Part shown: positions 15,908 through 24,047 of the stretch, piece after piece | Layout of the letters: every line of letters begins with the position of its first letter | Position numbering within the stretch: the first letter of the stretch is position 1 | DNA from: a virus | Length of the DNA stretch: 44,465 nt | Virus record (IMG/VR): IMGVR_UViG_3300012954_002158 | Coordinates: 1 to 44,465 of that record | Direction: 5' to 3' (one strand) | Position numbers and translations under genes: made by a program | The notes under the pieces: generated by a model | Database searches by the model: none | Seen by the model: the letters and a program-made list of their open reading frames with translations, nothing else | What the model was told of the DNA's origin: nothing

Positions 15908-16569
15908 TGCAAAGAAAAACTGTAAACGATTTAATTTTAAATACCACAGCAATAAACAGTTTAGGCTTATACGGTAAACAATGTAAAACTAATTACTACA
16001 TAGACCCTGAAAAGTTTTTGGATTGGGTTTACGATAATTTTAAATTTGTACAGTATAATCCAAGGAAAAAAGTCGATAGAGAAGGATTAAGTATAACAAG
16101 TTTAGATGGTGGATTAGGTGGTATTCCTGATTTAGATAGTTTAAGGGAATATAATCAGCAACATGGTACTAATTATGATGAAAAAGACTTTAAAACTAGG
16201 ACTCCTGTTGCAGAATATCCAGAGCTAAAGCACATTTTAGATATATTTGGTGATAGTTTATTTAGATGTCATATTCTTAAAATTAATCCAGGTGGATTTT
16301 TTCCGCCACACAGAGATCATAATACACCTTTTATAGACAGTTTTAGGCTTATTATGCCATTACAATATGTGAATCCCCCATTTTTTAATTTTGTAATTGA
16401 TGAGGATATTACACATTGGGACACAGGATTTTTATACTTTGCAGATACCACTAAAGCTCATTATTTGTTTAATTGCGGCGATTTACCTAGTTACTGGATA
16501 GTATTTAATGTTGAAACAAGTATAGAAAATGTTCAAAAAGTTTTAGGCAACTTATCAGTAAAGGTATAA
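15907..16569 (+). CDS. 2OG-Fe(II) oxygenase-like protein C
   Basis: The 220-residue protein has a jelly-roll hydroxylase pattern: PGGFFPPHRDHNTPF (His135-x-Asp137), core strands SFRLIMPLQY, and a distal His185 in TTKAHYLFNC followed by YWIVFNVE. It is in the same broad class as the two proteins at 165-1197 but is not a close copy. It is translationally coupled to gp17 (TAATG) and so would be made late, during packaging. A structural-protein or DNA substrate is possible, and neither is shown by the sequence. Confidence 0.65.
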   Translation: MQRKTVNDLILNTTAINSLGLYGKQCKTNYYIDPEKFLDWVYDNFKFVQYNPRKKVDREGLSITSLDGGLGGIPDLDSLREYNQQHGTNYDEKDFKTRTPVAEYPELKHILDIFGDSLFRCHILKINPGGFFPPHRDHNTPFIDSFRLIMPLQYVNPPFFNFVIDEDITHWDTGFLYFADTTKAHYLFNCGDLPSYWIVFNVETSIENVQKVLGNLSVKV

Positions 16570-16574
16570 GATCA

Positions 16575-16582
16575 GATAAATA
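16575..16582 (+). promoter_or_regulatory. Late promoter octamer, leaderless arrangement
   Basis: GATAAATA, then GTCAT, then the ATG at 16588 of the 615-residue virion protein. Confidence 0.75.
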
Positions 16583-16587
16583 GTCAT

Positions 16588-18435
16588 ATGAATATTAAGT
16601 TAGTAGCAGAAAAGACTTTTAATTTGCTAAAAGGGTTTGGCTATGAGGTCAGTAGTTATGACAAGGCAGGTGATCTTGTTATTGACCCAATGGAGGCTAC
16701 AAGATTTGCAGTGGAGTCTCCAAACATTTTAGTTAGAATCGATCCATTAGACAAACATTTAAGTTTAAAAACAGGAACTCCTGGAGAAGCGATAGAAAAA
16801 ATTAGGCCCATGCTTAAAGAATTAGCTCAGGATTACTTATTAGATTTTGATTACTCTGTGTTTGATAAGCAAATTAAACCTAAAGGAGAGAAATTAGACG
16901 TTGCTAAAAATGAGAATAAAGAGGAAGATCCAATGTCAGAAGAGATAAACATAATTAAAAAACTTGCAGGATTACAGGAAAATCCATTAATGGATCCACC
17001 TGGAAGTAAATTTAAGTTTGGGCAGGATAGAGGCGAAAAATTACCTCAAAGCCCTAGTGATACTCAAACTATGGTCAGTAATGCAATGATGGATATTGCT
17101 GAATTTTATGGTGCAATAGGAAATGCACATAAAAAAGGCCAATTAGTAGGACCAAACGATCAGCCTATAAGAGAATTAGATAGCAAAACTTTAGCATTAG
17201 CATATGATTTCCATAAGAAAGGAGAAAAGGATCCTATATCTGCTTATGCTCAAGCAACAGCAAAACAAAGCATGTCATACATGTCAGGAGATTTTTCAGA
17301 ACAAGATACTATGGATATGGAAAGACCTAGTTTAGATACAAATTTACCAAGTGATTACTTTTCAAAATTGGCTCAAGTAAAGAAGACAGTTCATACAAAA
17401 TATGGTGACAATGACAGAGTAAACGGTGTACTTGACAGATTAAATAATGAAGAAAAAGCAAAAGGTCAAAAAGCAGATCCAAACAACATTATGATGAAAG
17501 TGGCACAACACCTAGGTGAATCTATTACAGAAGCAAGTTTAGGTAAAATGACTGGTAGCAGAAAATCTAGTTATCAGCCACTAGCAGATAGTGTTAAAAT
17601 AATAGTAAGGCACAATAAAGACGTAAACGAAGAAGTTCGTGGTGCTAGAAGCAGAAATATCCACAGTATATTAATACAACGTGGAGAAGAAAAATTTAAA
17701 ATGGCAGAAAATAATCTGCAAGCCGCAAGAGCAATGGCAAGACATTTGCACAATGGCGGAGAGACTTTTGATGAAATTGGTGAAGCAATTACAGAAATGA
17801 GTAGAGAGTTTAGAACTCTTAAAGAATTTGTACAATATGTACGCAGAGCAAAATTAGTAAATGAAGCAAATGAAGAGTTTGTAACACTTGCAATGGAAAA
17901 TATTAAAACTATAAAAAACACTTTCCATAGATTAAGTGGTGTAAAAAGTTATGCTAATGCAGTTGAAAGTGTACATAACTATAACAACGTAGAAATTTTA
18001 GAAGACGATTTAGATTTAGAAAGTAAGTTTACAGAAACACATTTTGATGATAAAGTTGCAAATGCAATGGAAAATTTAAAAGCAATGACTAGCAGACAGA
18101 GAAGTTTTGAAAGTAAAATAATGAAAGCAATAGAGTCAGAAACTTTTAGTGGACTCAAAGATATTATTTCAGAAGACGAGCTTTTAGAGTTTGAAGGTTT
18201 AAATCAACAATTAGGTCACAGAGTACATGCTTTAAGCAGTACTGCTAAAGATGAATCTCTGGGCAAATACTTACATAGCATTAGTGATAAACTAAATGCT
18301 GGTGGACAACTTAGTCAATTCGAGTATGGCGCAATTAAAAGTTGTTTACTAAGTGCAGGTCAGCACAATGTACCAAATGCTCCTATGAGTGTAGAAGAGT
18401 CATATGAAGCATTTATGGACCGTTTTGACGTATAA
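16588..18435 (+). CDS. Large virion structural protein of marine T4-like phages
   Basis: The 615-residue protein divides in two. The N-terminal part (1-110) is globular with a linker, followed by KKLAGLQENPL near 126. The C-terminal part begins at a perfect prohead-protease-type site I-T-E315|A316 (GESITEASLGKM). It continues with the helical, basic segment SVKIIVRHNKDVNEEVRGA and RTLKEFVQYVRRA. I recall similar C-terminal regions in structural proteins of marine T4-like phages. A late octamer abuts the start, with no Shine-Dalgarno. Cleavage at 315/316 would separate the halves during head maturation (inference). Confidence 0.6.
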   Translation: MNIKLVAEKTFNLLKGFGYEVSSYDKAGDLVIDPMEATRFAVESPNILVRIDPLDKHLSLKTGTPGEAIEKIRPMLKELAQDYLLDFDYSVFDKQIKPKGEKLDVAKNENKEEDPMSEEINIIKKLAGLQENPLMDPPGSKFKFGQDRGEKLPQSPSDTQTMVSNAMMDIAEFYGAIGNAHKKGQLVGPNDQPIRELDSKTLALAYDFHKKGEKDPISAYAQATAKQSMSYMSGDFSEQDTMDMERPSLDTNLPSDYFSKLAQVKKTVHTKYGDNDRVNGVLDRLNNEEKAKGQKADPNNIMMKVAQHLGESITEASLGKMTGSRKSSYQPLADSVKIIVRHNKDVNEEVRGARSRNIHSILIQRGEEKFKMAENNLQAARAMARHLHNGGETFDEIGEAITEMSREFRTLKEFVQYVRRAKLVNEANEEFVTLAMENIKTIKNTFHRLSGVKSYANAVESVHNYNNVEILEDDLDLESKFTETHFDDKVANAMENLKAMTSRQRSFESKIMKAIESETFSGLKDIISEDELLEFEGLNQQLGHRVHALSSTAKDESLGKYLHSISDKLNAGGQLSQFEYGAIKSCLLSAGQHNVPNAPMSVEESYEAFMDRFDV

Positions 18436-18449
18436 TATACTATTATAAA

Positions 18450-18457
18450 GATAAATA
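18450..18457 (+). promoter_or_regulatory. Late promoter octamer upstream of gp32
   Basis: GATAAATA lies 127 nt before the gp32 ATG and upstream of a sigma70 promoter, so gp32 probably has both early and late transcription. Confidence 0.6.
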
Positions 18458-18497
18458 AATTTGTTGGAAAGAAATTTCCAATAGTTGAAAAAAGTAC

Positions 18498-18525
18498 TTG
18501 ACTTTTTTCATCAAGGCATTATAAT
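18498..18525 (+). promoter_or_regulatory. Sigma70-type early promoter for gp32-uvsX-uvsY
   Basis: TTGACT (18498-18503), a 16-nt spacer and TATAAT (18520-18525). It precedes the recombination operon. Confidence 0.8.
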
Positions 18526-18583
18526 AAGGCAACAGTAATATGAAAGTATTACGAACATGGCATACATAAAAGGAGAAAACATT

Positions 18584-19597
18584 ATGGCATCTTTAGAAGA
18601 AATTAGAGCAAAACTACAATCAATGGATAACAAATCCAACAGTAGTTCCCCAGCTCAAAGTGATAAAGCAATATACCCTTTTTGGAACATCGATGAAGGT
18701 ACTAGTACAGTACTAAGATTCCTTCCTGACAATGATCCAAATAACACGTTCTTTTGGGTAGAACGACAAATGATAAGACTAACATTTCCAGGAGTTGTAG
18801 GTGGTGAAGCAAAGCCAACTACTGTACAAGTTCCTTGTATGGAAATGTTTTCAGGAGAAACATGTCCAGTCTTAACTGAGGTACGTCCTTGGTTTAAAGA
18901 TCCTTCATTAGAGGATATGGGACGAAAATATTGGAAAAAAAGAAGTTACATCTTCCAGGGTTTTGTAAATGAAAATCCACTAAATGAAGAAGCACCTGAA
19001 AATCCAATAAGACGTTTTGTAATTGGACCACAAATATTCAATATAATCAAATCAGCACTCATGGATCCTGACATGGAAAACCTTCCAACAGACTATGTTG
19101 CAGGTACTGATTTTAGATTAGCAAAAACAACAAAAGGACAGTATGCAGACTACAGTACTTCTAAATGGGCAAGAAAGGAAACTGCTCTAACTGAAGAACA
19201 ATTGGCGGCAATTGATACACATGGTTTGTATAACTTAAACGACTTCCTTCCTGCAAAACCAACACCAGAAGGTGTACAAGCGATTGCAGAAATGTTTGAG
19301 GCAAGTGTAAATGGAGAACTGTATGATCCAGCAAGATGGGGTACCTTTTACAAACCCTATGGACTTGATACAGGAACTAGCACACAATCAACAGTGGCAA
19401 CGGCTCAACCTGCTCCAGCAGTATCAGAGCCTGCAAAAGAGAGTGTGGCTCCTGTAGTAGAAACTCCAGCAACAGCAGAAACAGTAGCAGAGGCTCCAGC
19501 ACCTGCAACTGCAACAGCGACAGCAGATAGTGGAGACACTGGTAAGAAGTCAGCAGATGACATTCTTAACATGATTAGAAACAGACAATCTAGTTAA
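18584..19597 (+). CDS. gp32: Single-stranded DNA-binding protein gp32
   Basis: From the ATG at 18584 (set by AAGGAGA; an ATG nine codons earlier lacks such a site) the product is 337 residues. It begins with SLEEIRAKL, the basic self-association N-terminus. It then has the OB-fold core (FWNIDEGTSTVLRFLPD, FFWVERQMI, RRFVIGPQIFNII), and a Cys pair (VPCMEMFSGETCP) where T4 gp32 has its zinc site. The C-terminal third is an Ala/Pro/Thr-rich linker ending KSADDILNMIRNRQ, the usual partner-binding tail. It coats ssDNA at forks and in recombination and hands it to UvsX/UvsY, encoded just downstream. Confidence 0.92.
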   Translation: MASLEEIRAKLQSMDNKSNSSSPAQSDKAIYPFWNIDEGTSTVLRFLPDNDPNNTFFWVERQMIRLTFPGVVGGEAKPTTVQVPCMEMFSGETCPVLTEVRPWFKDPSLEDMGRKYWKKRSYIFQGFVNENPLNEEAPENPIRRFVIGPQIFNIIKSALMDPDMENLPTDYVAGTDFRLAKTTKGQYADYSTSKWARKETALTEEQLAAIDTHGLYNLNDFLPAKPTPEGVQAIAEMFEASVNGELYDPARWGTFYKPYGLDTGTSTQSTVATAQPAPAVSEPAKESVAPVVETPATAETVAEAPAPATATATADSGDTGKKSADDILNMIRNRQSS

Positions 19598-19606
19598 GGA
19601 GACATC

Positions 19607-20713
19607 ATGCAAAAACCTTTTGACTTAACAAAGTTCAGAACTGGACTGACAAAAAGCATAACTGGAATTAGTGCAGGTTTCCATGACCCTAGAGATTGGA
19701 TTAGCACTGGTAACAAAACACTTGATTATTTAATCAGTGGAGACTTCAATGGAGGTATCCCACTAGGTAAAGTGAGTGTGTTTGCTGGTGAGTCAGGTTC
19801 TGGTAAATCATTTATATGTTCTGGAAACATTGTAAAAAATGCACAAGATAAAGGATGTCAGGTAGTATTATTTGACTCTGAGAATGCATTAGATGAGCAA
19901 TGGTTACAGGCATTAGATGTAGATACTAGTCCAGAAAAACTACTGAGAATTAGTGTATCTATGATTGATGACGTTGCCAAAGCAATATCTGAATTTATGA
20001 AAGACTATAAAGCAAACTATGGCGATTTAGAATATGATGAAATGCCAAAACTTGTTTTTGTAGTTGATAGTTTAGGAATGCTTTTAACTCCTACAGACGT
20101 TGATCAATTCAACAAAGGTGATATGAAAGGGGATATGGGTAGAAAACCTAAGGCACTTGCGGCCTTGGTTAGGAATACAGTAAACCAGATTGCCCCTTTC
20201 CCAATCGCCCTAGTGGCAACTAACCATACTTACGCATCACAAGACATGTTTGATCCTGATGATAAAATATCAGGCGGACAAGGTTTTATATATGCAAGTA
20301 GTATTGTTGTTGCAATTAAAAAACTTAAACTAAAAGAAGATGCAGACGGAAACAAAGTATCTTCTGTGCAAGGTATAAGAGCGGCCTGCAAAGTAATGAA
20401 GTCTCGTTACAGTAAACCTTTTGAAGGTGTACAGATCAAGATTCCTTATGAAACAGGTATGGATCCATACAGTGGTATGTTAGAAATGTTAGAAGCCAAA
20501 GACATTGTGGTTAAAGTCGGCAATAAATTATCTTATGTATCGCCTGTAACTGGTGAAGAAATCAAAGAGTTCAGAAAACAATGGACTGATGAAAAACTTC
20601 AACTAATTATAGATGAATGGGGACAAAATCCTAAAGCACAAGAAGATGTTGTTGAGGATATAGACCCTGACGTATTAGAACCAGATATGGAGGATTACAC
20701 AGATGAGTCCTGA
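19607..20713 (+). CDS. uvsX: UvsX recombinase (RecA/Rad51 family)
   Basis: The 368-residue protein has Walker A GESGSGKS (61-68), Walker B KLVFVVDSLGML (about 146-157), and ALVATNHTYASQDMF. The ATP-binding core is preceded by GGIPLGKVSVF, as in T4 UvsX. It forms filaments on ssDNA for strand invasion and recombination-dependent replication. Its acidic C-terminus (EDVVEDIDPDVLEPDMEDYTDE) is typical. A strong AAGGAGA ribosome site is 9 nt after the gp32 stop. It overlaps the next small gene by 11 nt. Confidence 0.95.
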   Translation: MQKPFDLTKFRTGLTKSITGISAGFHDPRDWISTGNKTLDYLISGDFNGGIPLGKVSVFAGESGSGKSFICSGNIVKNAQDKGCQVVLFDSENALDEQWLQALDVDTSPEKLLRISVSMIDDVAKAISEFMKDYKANYGDLEYDEMPKLVFVVDSLGMLLTPTDVDQFNKGDMKGDMGRKPKALAALVRNTVNQIAPFPIALVATNHTYASQDMFDPDDKISGGQGFIYASSIVVAIKKLKLKEDADGNKVSSVQGIRAACKVMKSRYSKPFEGVQIKIPYETGMDPYSGMLEMLEAKDIVVKVGNKLSYVSPVTGEEIKEFRKQWTDEKLQLIIDEWGQNPKAQEDVVEDIDPDVLEPDMEDYTDES

Positions 20714-20939
20714 AGTAGCATTACTTTTAGATACCTGGGACACGATTAAATCGTTTATTCCAGCAAAAGAAAGACTTCATTTAGCAGAAGAAGTTGTAAG
20801 AACTTTTGACGATAACGTCAGCATTTCAGAAGTAGAAGATCATTTAAATGAATTCGATACTGTAATGAAGGCGGCTATAGTAAGTCATTTCGATATTGGC
20901 CTTGAGAATGAAGAGGACGATGAGGATTGGGATTATTAA
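20703..20939 (+). CDS. Small acidic protein between uvsX and uvsY
   Basis: The 78-residue, mostly helical, strongly acidic protein ends NEEDDEDWDY. It overlaps uvsX by 11 nt and the uvsY start by one base (TAATG), so it is locked into the recombination operon. It may modulate UvsX or UvsY. No family with known function is recognised. Confidence 0.75.
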   Translation: MSPEVALLLDTWDTIKSFIPAKERLHLAEEVVRTFDDNVSISEVEDHLNEFDTVMKAAIVSHFDIGLENEEDDEDWDY

Positions 20940-21400
20940 TGGCAACCCATTATAATAAAATTGTTGACGATCTAGGAAACATTGTAGATGCTATTGCATA
21001 CTATGAAAAAGAACTAGAAGATGCAAGATGGGAAGTCAGAATAAAAGGGAGTTTGGAGAAAGCCTCCGCCTCCCTTCCTGGTCTAACTGAGTTTCGCTTT
21101 AATCAACTCCAAGAGATTGAAGCGATTCTCGAACATCTAAATATAGAACTTCGCAAAGAACGTTCTAAAATATTTAGAAAATATTTAGAAAATTACAATA
21201 GGCAACTCAGTAGCCGTGATGCAGAAAAATTTGTGGACGGTGAAGAGAGTGTAATAAATTTAACTCACTTAGTTAATCAATTCAGTCTTCTAAGAAATAA
21301 ATACTTAGGCATAATGAAAGGTCTTGATACAAAACAATGGCAAATTGGACACATTACAAGACTTAGAACTGCTGGTATGGAAGACATAGTAATTGATTAA
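20939..21400 (+). CDS. uvsY: UvsY recombination mediator
   Basis: The 153-residue helical protein contains the conserved UvsY core SLPGLTEFRFNQLQEIEAI followed by RSKIFRKYLENYNR and SSRDAEKFVDGE. T4 UvsY (137 residues) loads UvsX onto gp32-covered ssDNA. The ATG at 20939 overlaps the previous stop; an in-frame TTG at 20927 would only add four residues. The order gp32-uvsX-small gene-uvsY places all presynaptic filament components in one transcript. Confidence 0.92.
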   Translation: MATHYNKIVDDLGNIVDAIAYYEKELEDARWEVRIKGSLEKASASLPGLTEFRFNQLQEIEAILEHLNIELRKERSKIFRKYLENYNRQLSSRDAEKFVDGEESVINLTHLVNQFSLLRNKYLGIMKGLDTKQWQIGHITRLRTAGMEDIVID

Positions 21401-22545
21401 TGTTAAAAATATTTGAATATGACCTAATACAATGTGAGGAAAGAACCTGGCATAGTTGGGAAAATTTTACAGAAACTCTTACATCAGATTTACAAGAATT
21501 TATAAAGCAAAATCCAAATACTCCTGTAGGAGTAATATTTAATTATACTTGTGAAGGAACAGTAATATTAATAGATAATAAAATTTTTTATCAGCGAATA
21601 CACGAGTTTGGTAAAAAATATAATATTAAACTTTCTAATATTACCTTTAGAGGTAGTAATGAAAAAATACAACAAAGTTATGACAACTGGCACAAACTTT
21701 ACTCAGATACATCAGACAAAATAAATGTAGAGAGTGAATGCTTTGGACTTTATCTATATAGAAAAAATAGTGAATATTATGATAAACTGATATACACTAA
21801 GGAGGCACCTACACATTTACGTTCTAAAAAATATAATTGTTTAAATGCAAATATACTCCCACATAGACTTTTGTTTATGTTAGCCATGCAACAAAAAGGT
21901 TTAATAGATAAGGAGAATACATATACTAGTTTTCATGCCTATCCAGAACTTTTAAATCCTAGTCCACATGATCCTATACTTAAACATAGTAAGTGGGCAG
22001 ATATTCTTACTGCAGATTTTAAAAAACAACTACCAATACAATTTGATATATCTGGTGATTGGGAAAGTATATATGATAAAATATTTGAGCATTATCCAGA
22101 AGTAAATGGTTTAGACTGGAACAAAGTTGGAGATTTCAGATACATTTATGAGGATTGCTATTTTACTATTACAACAGAAAGTTCAGAATCTCACACACTA
22201 TGTGATTATCATTGGGACGATAAAATAAATGATTATTTTAGAAGTTTCCACAATGAAATGTTTATAACAGAAAAAATAACAAGACCTATATTAAATCTAC
22301 ACCCTCAAATTATATATGGGCCAACTGGTACATTACAGCATTTAAAAAGTTTAGGATATAAAACTTTTAGTGATTATTGGAGCGAAGATTATGATAATCT
22401 AGATGGCGACCATAAACTAGAAGCAATAATGGATATTATAAAACAAATGTCTGTAAAGTCATTAGAAGAGTTACATGAAATGTATTGGGATATGATGCCA
22501 ATTCTTAAGCATAATCAAGCAATTCTGCTTGATACATCTATATAA
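21400..22545 (+). CDS. Probable glycosyltransferase-like protein
   Basis: The 381-residue protein is coupled to uvsY (TAATG). Its C-terminal half contains HNEMFITEKITRPILNLHP, then IIYGPTGTLQHLKSLGYKTF and DYWSEDYDN. The FxTEK...P...G...L...GF/YKTF pattern is that of fucosyltransferase/GT10-like donor-binding regions. I recall the same pattern in hypothetical proteins of marine myoviruses. The N-terminal part has no motif I recognise. If it is a glycosyltransferase it could modify DNA, virion or host surface glycans; the assignment is by motif impression only. Confidence 0.45.
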   Translation: MLKIFEYDLIQCEERTWHSWENFTETLTSDLQEFIKQNPNTPVGVIFNYTCEGTVILIDNKIFYQRIHEFGKKYNIKLSNITFRGSNEKIQQSYDNWHKLYSDTSDKINVESECFGLYLYRKNSEYYDKLIYTKEAPTHLRSKKYNCLNANILPHRLLFMLAMQQKGLIDKENTYTSFHAYPELLNPSPHDPILKHSKWADILTADFKKQLPIQFDISGDWESIYDKIFEHYPEVNGLDWNKVGDFRYIYEDCYFTITTESSESHTLCDYHWDDKINDYFRSFHNEMFITEKITRPILNLHPQIIYGPTGTLQHLKSLGYKTFSDYWSEDYDNLDGDHKLEAIMDIIKQMSVKSLEELHEMYWDMMPILKHNQAILLDTSI

Positions 22546-22550
22546 AACAC

Positions 22551-22578
22551 TTGACAAAACACAGTTTTTTGCTATACT
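22551..22578 (+). promoter_or_regulatory. Sigma70-type early promoter, extended -10
   Basis: TTGACA (22551-22556), a 16-nt spacer and TATACT (22573-22578) preceded by TGC. It drives the 52-residue membrane protein gene. Confidence 0.8.
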
Positions 22579-22600
22579 ATAATAGTAAGGAGTAAAAAAT

Positions 22601-22759
22601 ATGAGTTTAATTTTATTGATAATGGTTGTTTTAGGAACACTTTTTTGGTTAGTGAACAGAGGGTTTGCTGAAGTAGGAGAGATGTTTGACGGAATGTTAT
22701 TATCAGAGAGCCTTTTTGTAATTGGAATGATTACTTTGTTAATTATTTGGTTAGTTTAG
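22601..22759 (+). CDS. Small two-helix membrane protein, 52 residues
   Basis: The product starts MSLILLIMVVLGTLFWLVNRG and ends LFVIGMITLLIIWLV: two hydrophobic helices joined by a short acidic loop (EVGEMFDG). AAGGAG lies 8 nt upstream and a clear sigma70 promoter precedes it, so this is a genuine early gene despite its size. Small phage membrane proteins of this kind often act in superinfection exclusion or lysis timing, but nothing in the sequence selects between these. Confidence 0.75.
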   Translation: MSLILLIMVVLGTLFWLVNRGFAEVGEMFDGMLLSESLFVIGMITLLIIWLV

Positions 22760-22761
22760 GC

Positions 22762-22789
22762 TTGACAATTAGACATTTTTTGCTATAAT
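22762..22789 (+). promoter_or_regulatory. Sigma70-type early promoter, extended -10
   Basis: TTGACA (22762-22767), a 16-nt spacer and TATAAT (22784-22789) preceded by TGC. It drives the AAA+ ATPase gene; the -35 begins 3 nt after the previous stop. Confidence 0.85.
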
Positions 22790-22824
22790 ATACTTATATT
22801 TAACTAAAGCCGTGGGAGGCATAT

Positions 22825-23868
22825 ATGAAAAATAAAAGAGACTTTGTTAAGATCAAGAATGGCATACATAGAAGTAAGCCAGTCACAGACGCAATTTTCC
22901 CTTTACTTAAAGGCGTATCGTATGGTAAACGTGGTGCATTTGTAACAGTTGATGCAACTGCTTTAATGGGTGCAGAGTTTACAAAAATTAGAGTATTAGT
23001 AGATTCTCCTAATGAGGTTGTACCAGCAACTGAACAGGAATACAATAACTTTATACCTGAAAACATGAAGCCTAAAAAGAAAAAGGAAACTACTAAACAA
23101 GCAATGGATAGAATTGCTGAAAGATTTAGAATCCTTGATGAGATGACTGATGCAGTTGCTAACGGTGTTGTTAGAGGACTTATTGTATCAGGCCCTCCAG
23201 GTGTAGGTAAAAGTTTTGGTGTAGAAACTATTCTTGAAGAATATGATGCAATGGCTAAAATTGGTGGCCAAGTGAAAACTGAAATTGTAAAAGGGTCAAT
23301 GACGCCAATTGGTTTATATCAAACACTTTTTAACAATTCTAACGAAGGAGACATTCTAGTTTTTGATGACTGTGATAGTGTCTTGTTTGATGAAGTTTGC
23401 CTAAACATGCTTAAAGCAGTTTTAGATAGTGGTAAGAAAAGAACTATTAGTTGGAAAGCAGAATCCAATGCACTAAGACGTGAAGGTGTGCCTGACAGAT
23501 TTGACTTTAAAGGTGGTTGTATCTTTATTACTAACGTGAACTTTGAAAATGTTAGAAGCAAAAAGATTAAAGATCACTTAGAAGCATTAATGAGTAGATG
23601 TCACTACATTGACTTAGGAATGGATTCTATAGACGATAAATTTATTAGAATTAACCAAATCGTTAGAGATGGTATGTTGAAAGAATATGGCTTCTCAAAA
23701 GATTTTGAGAAAGAAATAATTGACTTTATGCATGAGAACGCAGAAAGGCTAAGAGAGATATCATTAAGAATGGTTCTTAAGATAGCCGATCTTGCAAAAA
23801 TGAACTTTGATAACTGGAAGGGGTTAGCAAGATCAACATGTATGAGAAGGTTCAATATCTACTCGTAG
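22825..23868 (+). CDS. AAA+ ATPase, early gene
   Basis: The 347-residue protein carries Walker A GPPGVGKS (about 123-130), Walker B ILVFDDCD (about 176-183), a sensor-1 IFITN and LMSRC near 256-260. The last resembles the SRC motif of clamp-loader ATPases. The N-terminal 100 residues are a separate domain ending in a basic linker (KPKKKKETTK). It is not a standard gp44, so I call it only an AAA+ ATPase acting on DNA or a protein partner. It has its own promoter, with a GGGAGG ribosome site. It is followed by a cluster of hairpins that should end the transcript. Confidence 0.8.
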   Translation: MKNKRDFVKIKNGIHRSKPVTDAIFPLLKGVSYGKRGAFVTVDATALMGAEFTKIRVLVDSPNEVVPATEQEYNNFIPENMKPKKKKETTKQAMDRIAERFRILDEMTDAVANGVVRGLIVSGPPGVGKSFGVETILEEYDAMAKIGGQVKTEIVKGSMTPIGLYQTLFNNSNEGDILVFDDCDSVLFDEVCLNMLKAVLDSGKKRTISWKAESNALRREGVPDRFDFKGGCIFITNVNFENVRSKKIKDHLEALMSRCHYIDLGMDSIDDKFIRINQIVRDGMLKEYGFSKDFEKEIIDFMHENAERLREISLRMVLKIADLAKMNFDNWKGLARSTCMRRFNIYS

Positions 23869-23876
23869 ATATTATT

Positions 23877-23902
23877 ACCCATAGTAAATAATTATTATGG
23901 GT
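23877..23902 (+). other. Hairpin 1 after the ATPase gene
   Basis: ACCCATA (23877-23883) pairs with TATGGGT (23896-23902) around a 12-nt AT-rich loop. No T run follows. Confidence 0.55.
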
Positions 23903-23910
23903 TCCCCCTA

Positions 23911-23938
23911 GTGTTCGAAACCCTCCCACTTCGAACAC
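23911..23938 (+). other. Hairpin 2: 9-bp perfect inverted repeat
   Basis: GTGTTCGAA (23911-23919) and TTCGAACAC (23930-23938) flank a 10-nt C-rich loop. There is no T tract, so it is not a classical terminator; it could be an RNA-processing or stability element, or an operator. Confidence 0.6.
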
Positions 23939-23942
23939 AATT

Positions 23943-23970
23943 AAACCCCCAAATCTTTTGGGGGTTTTCT
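23943..23970 (+). terminator. Intrinsic terminator before the receptor gene
   Basis: AAACCCCCAAA (23943-23953), loop TCT, TTTGGGGGTTT (23957-23967), then TCTT. It ends 10 nt before the next -35 element. Confidence 0.85.
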
Positions 23971-23980
23971 TATAAAACTG

Positions 23981-24008
23981 TTGACAAAAACAATAACTCA
24001 TGTATAAT
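23981..24008 (+). promoter_or_regulatory. Sigma70-type early promoter for the TonB-dependent receptor gene
   Basis: TTGACA (23981-23986), a 16-nt spacer and TATAAT (24003-24008). The sequence CATGTATAATTA around the -10 recurs at the primase promoter (35763). Confidence 0.85.
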
Positions 24009-24047
24009 TAAAACTTATATTAATATAACTCTTATTTTGGAGAAAAT

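Noticed and set aside
22825-23868. Clamp-loader large subunit gp44
   Set aside because: Although an SRC-like motif is present, the N-terminal domain and Walker A context differ from gp44, so only a general AAA+ call is justified.
23911-23938. tRNA T-arm-like GTTCGAA
   Set aside because: The sequence forms a long simple inverted repeat with no acceptor stem, D-arm or anticodon arm around it.
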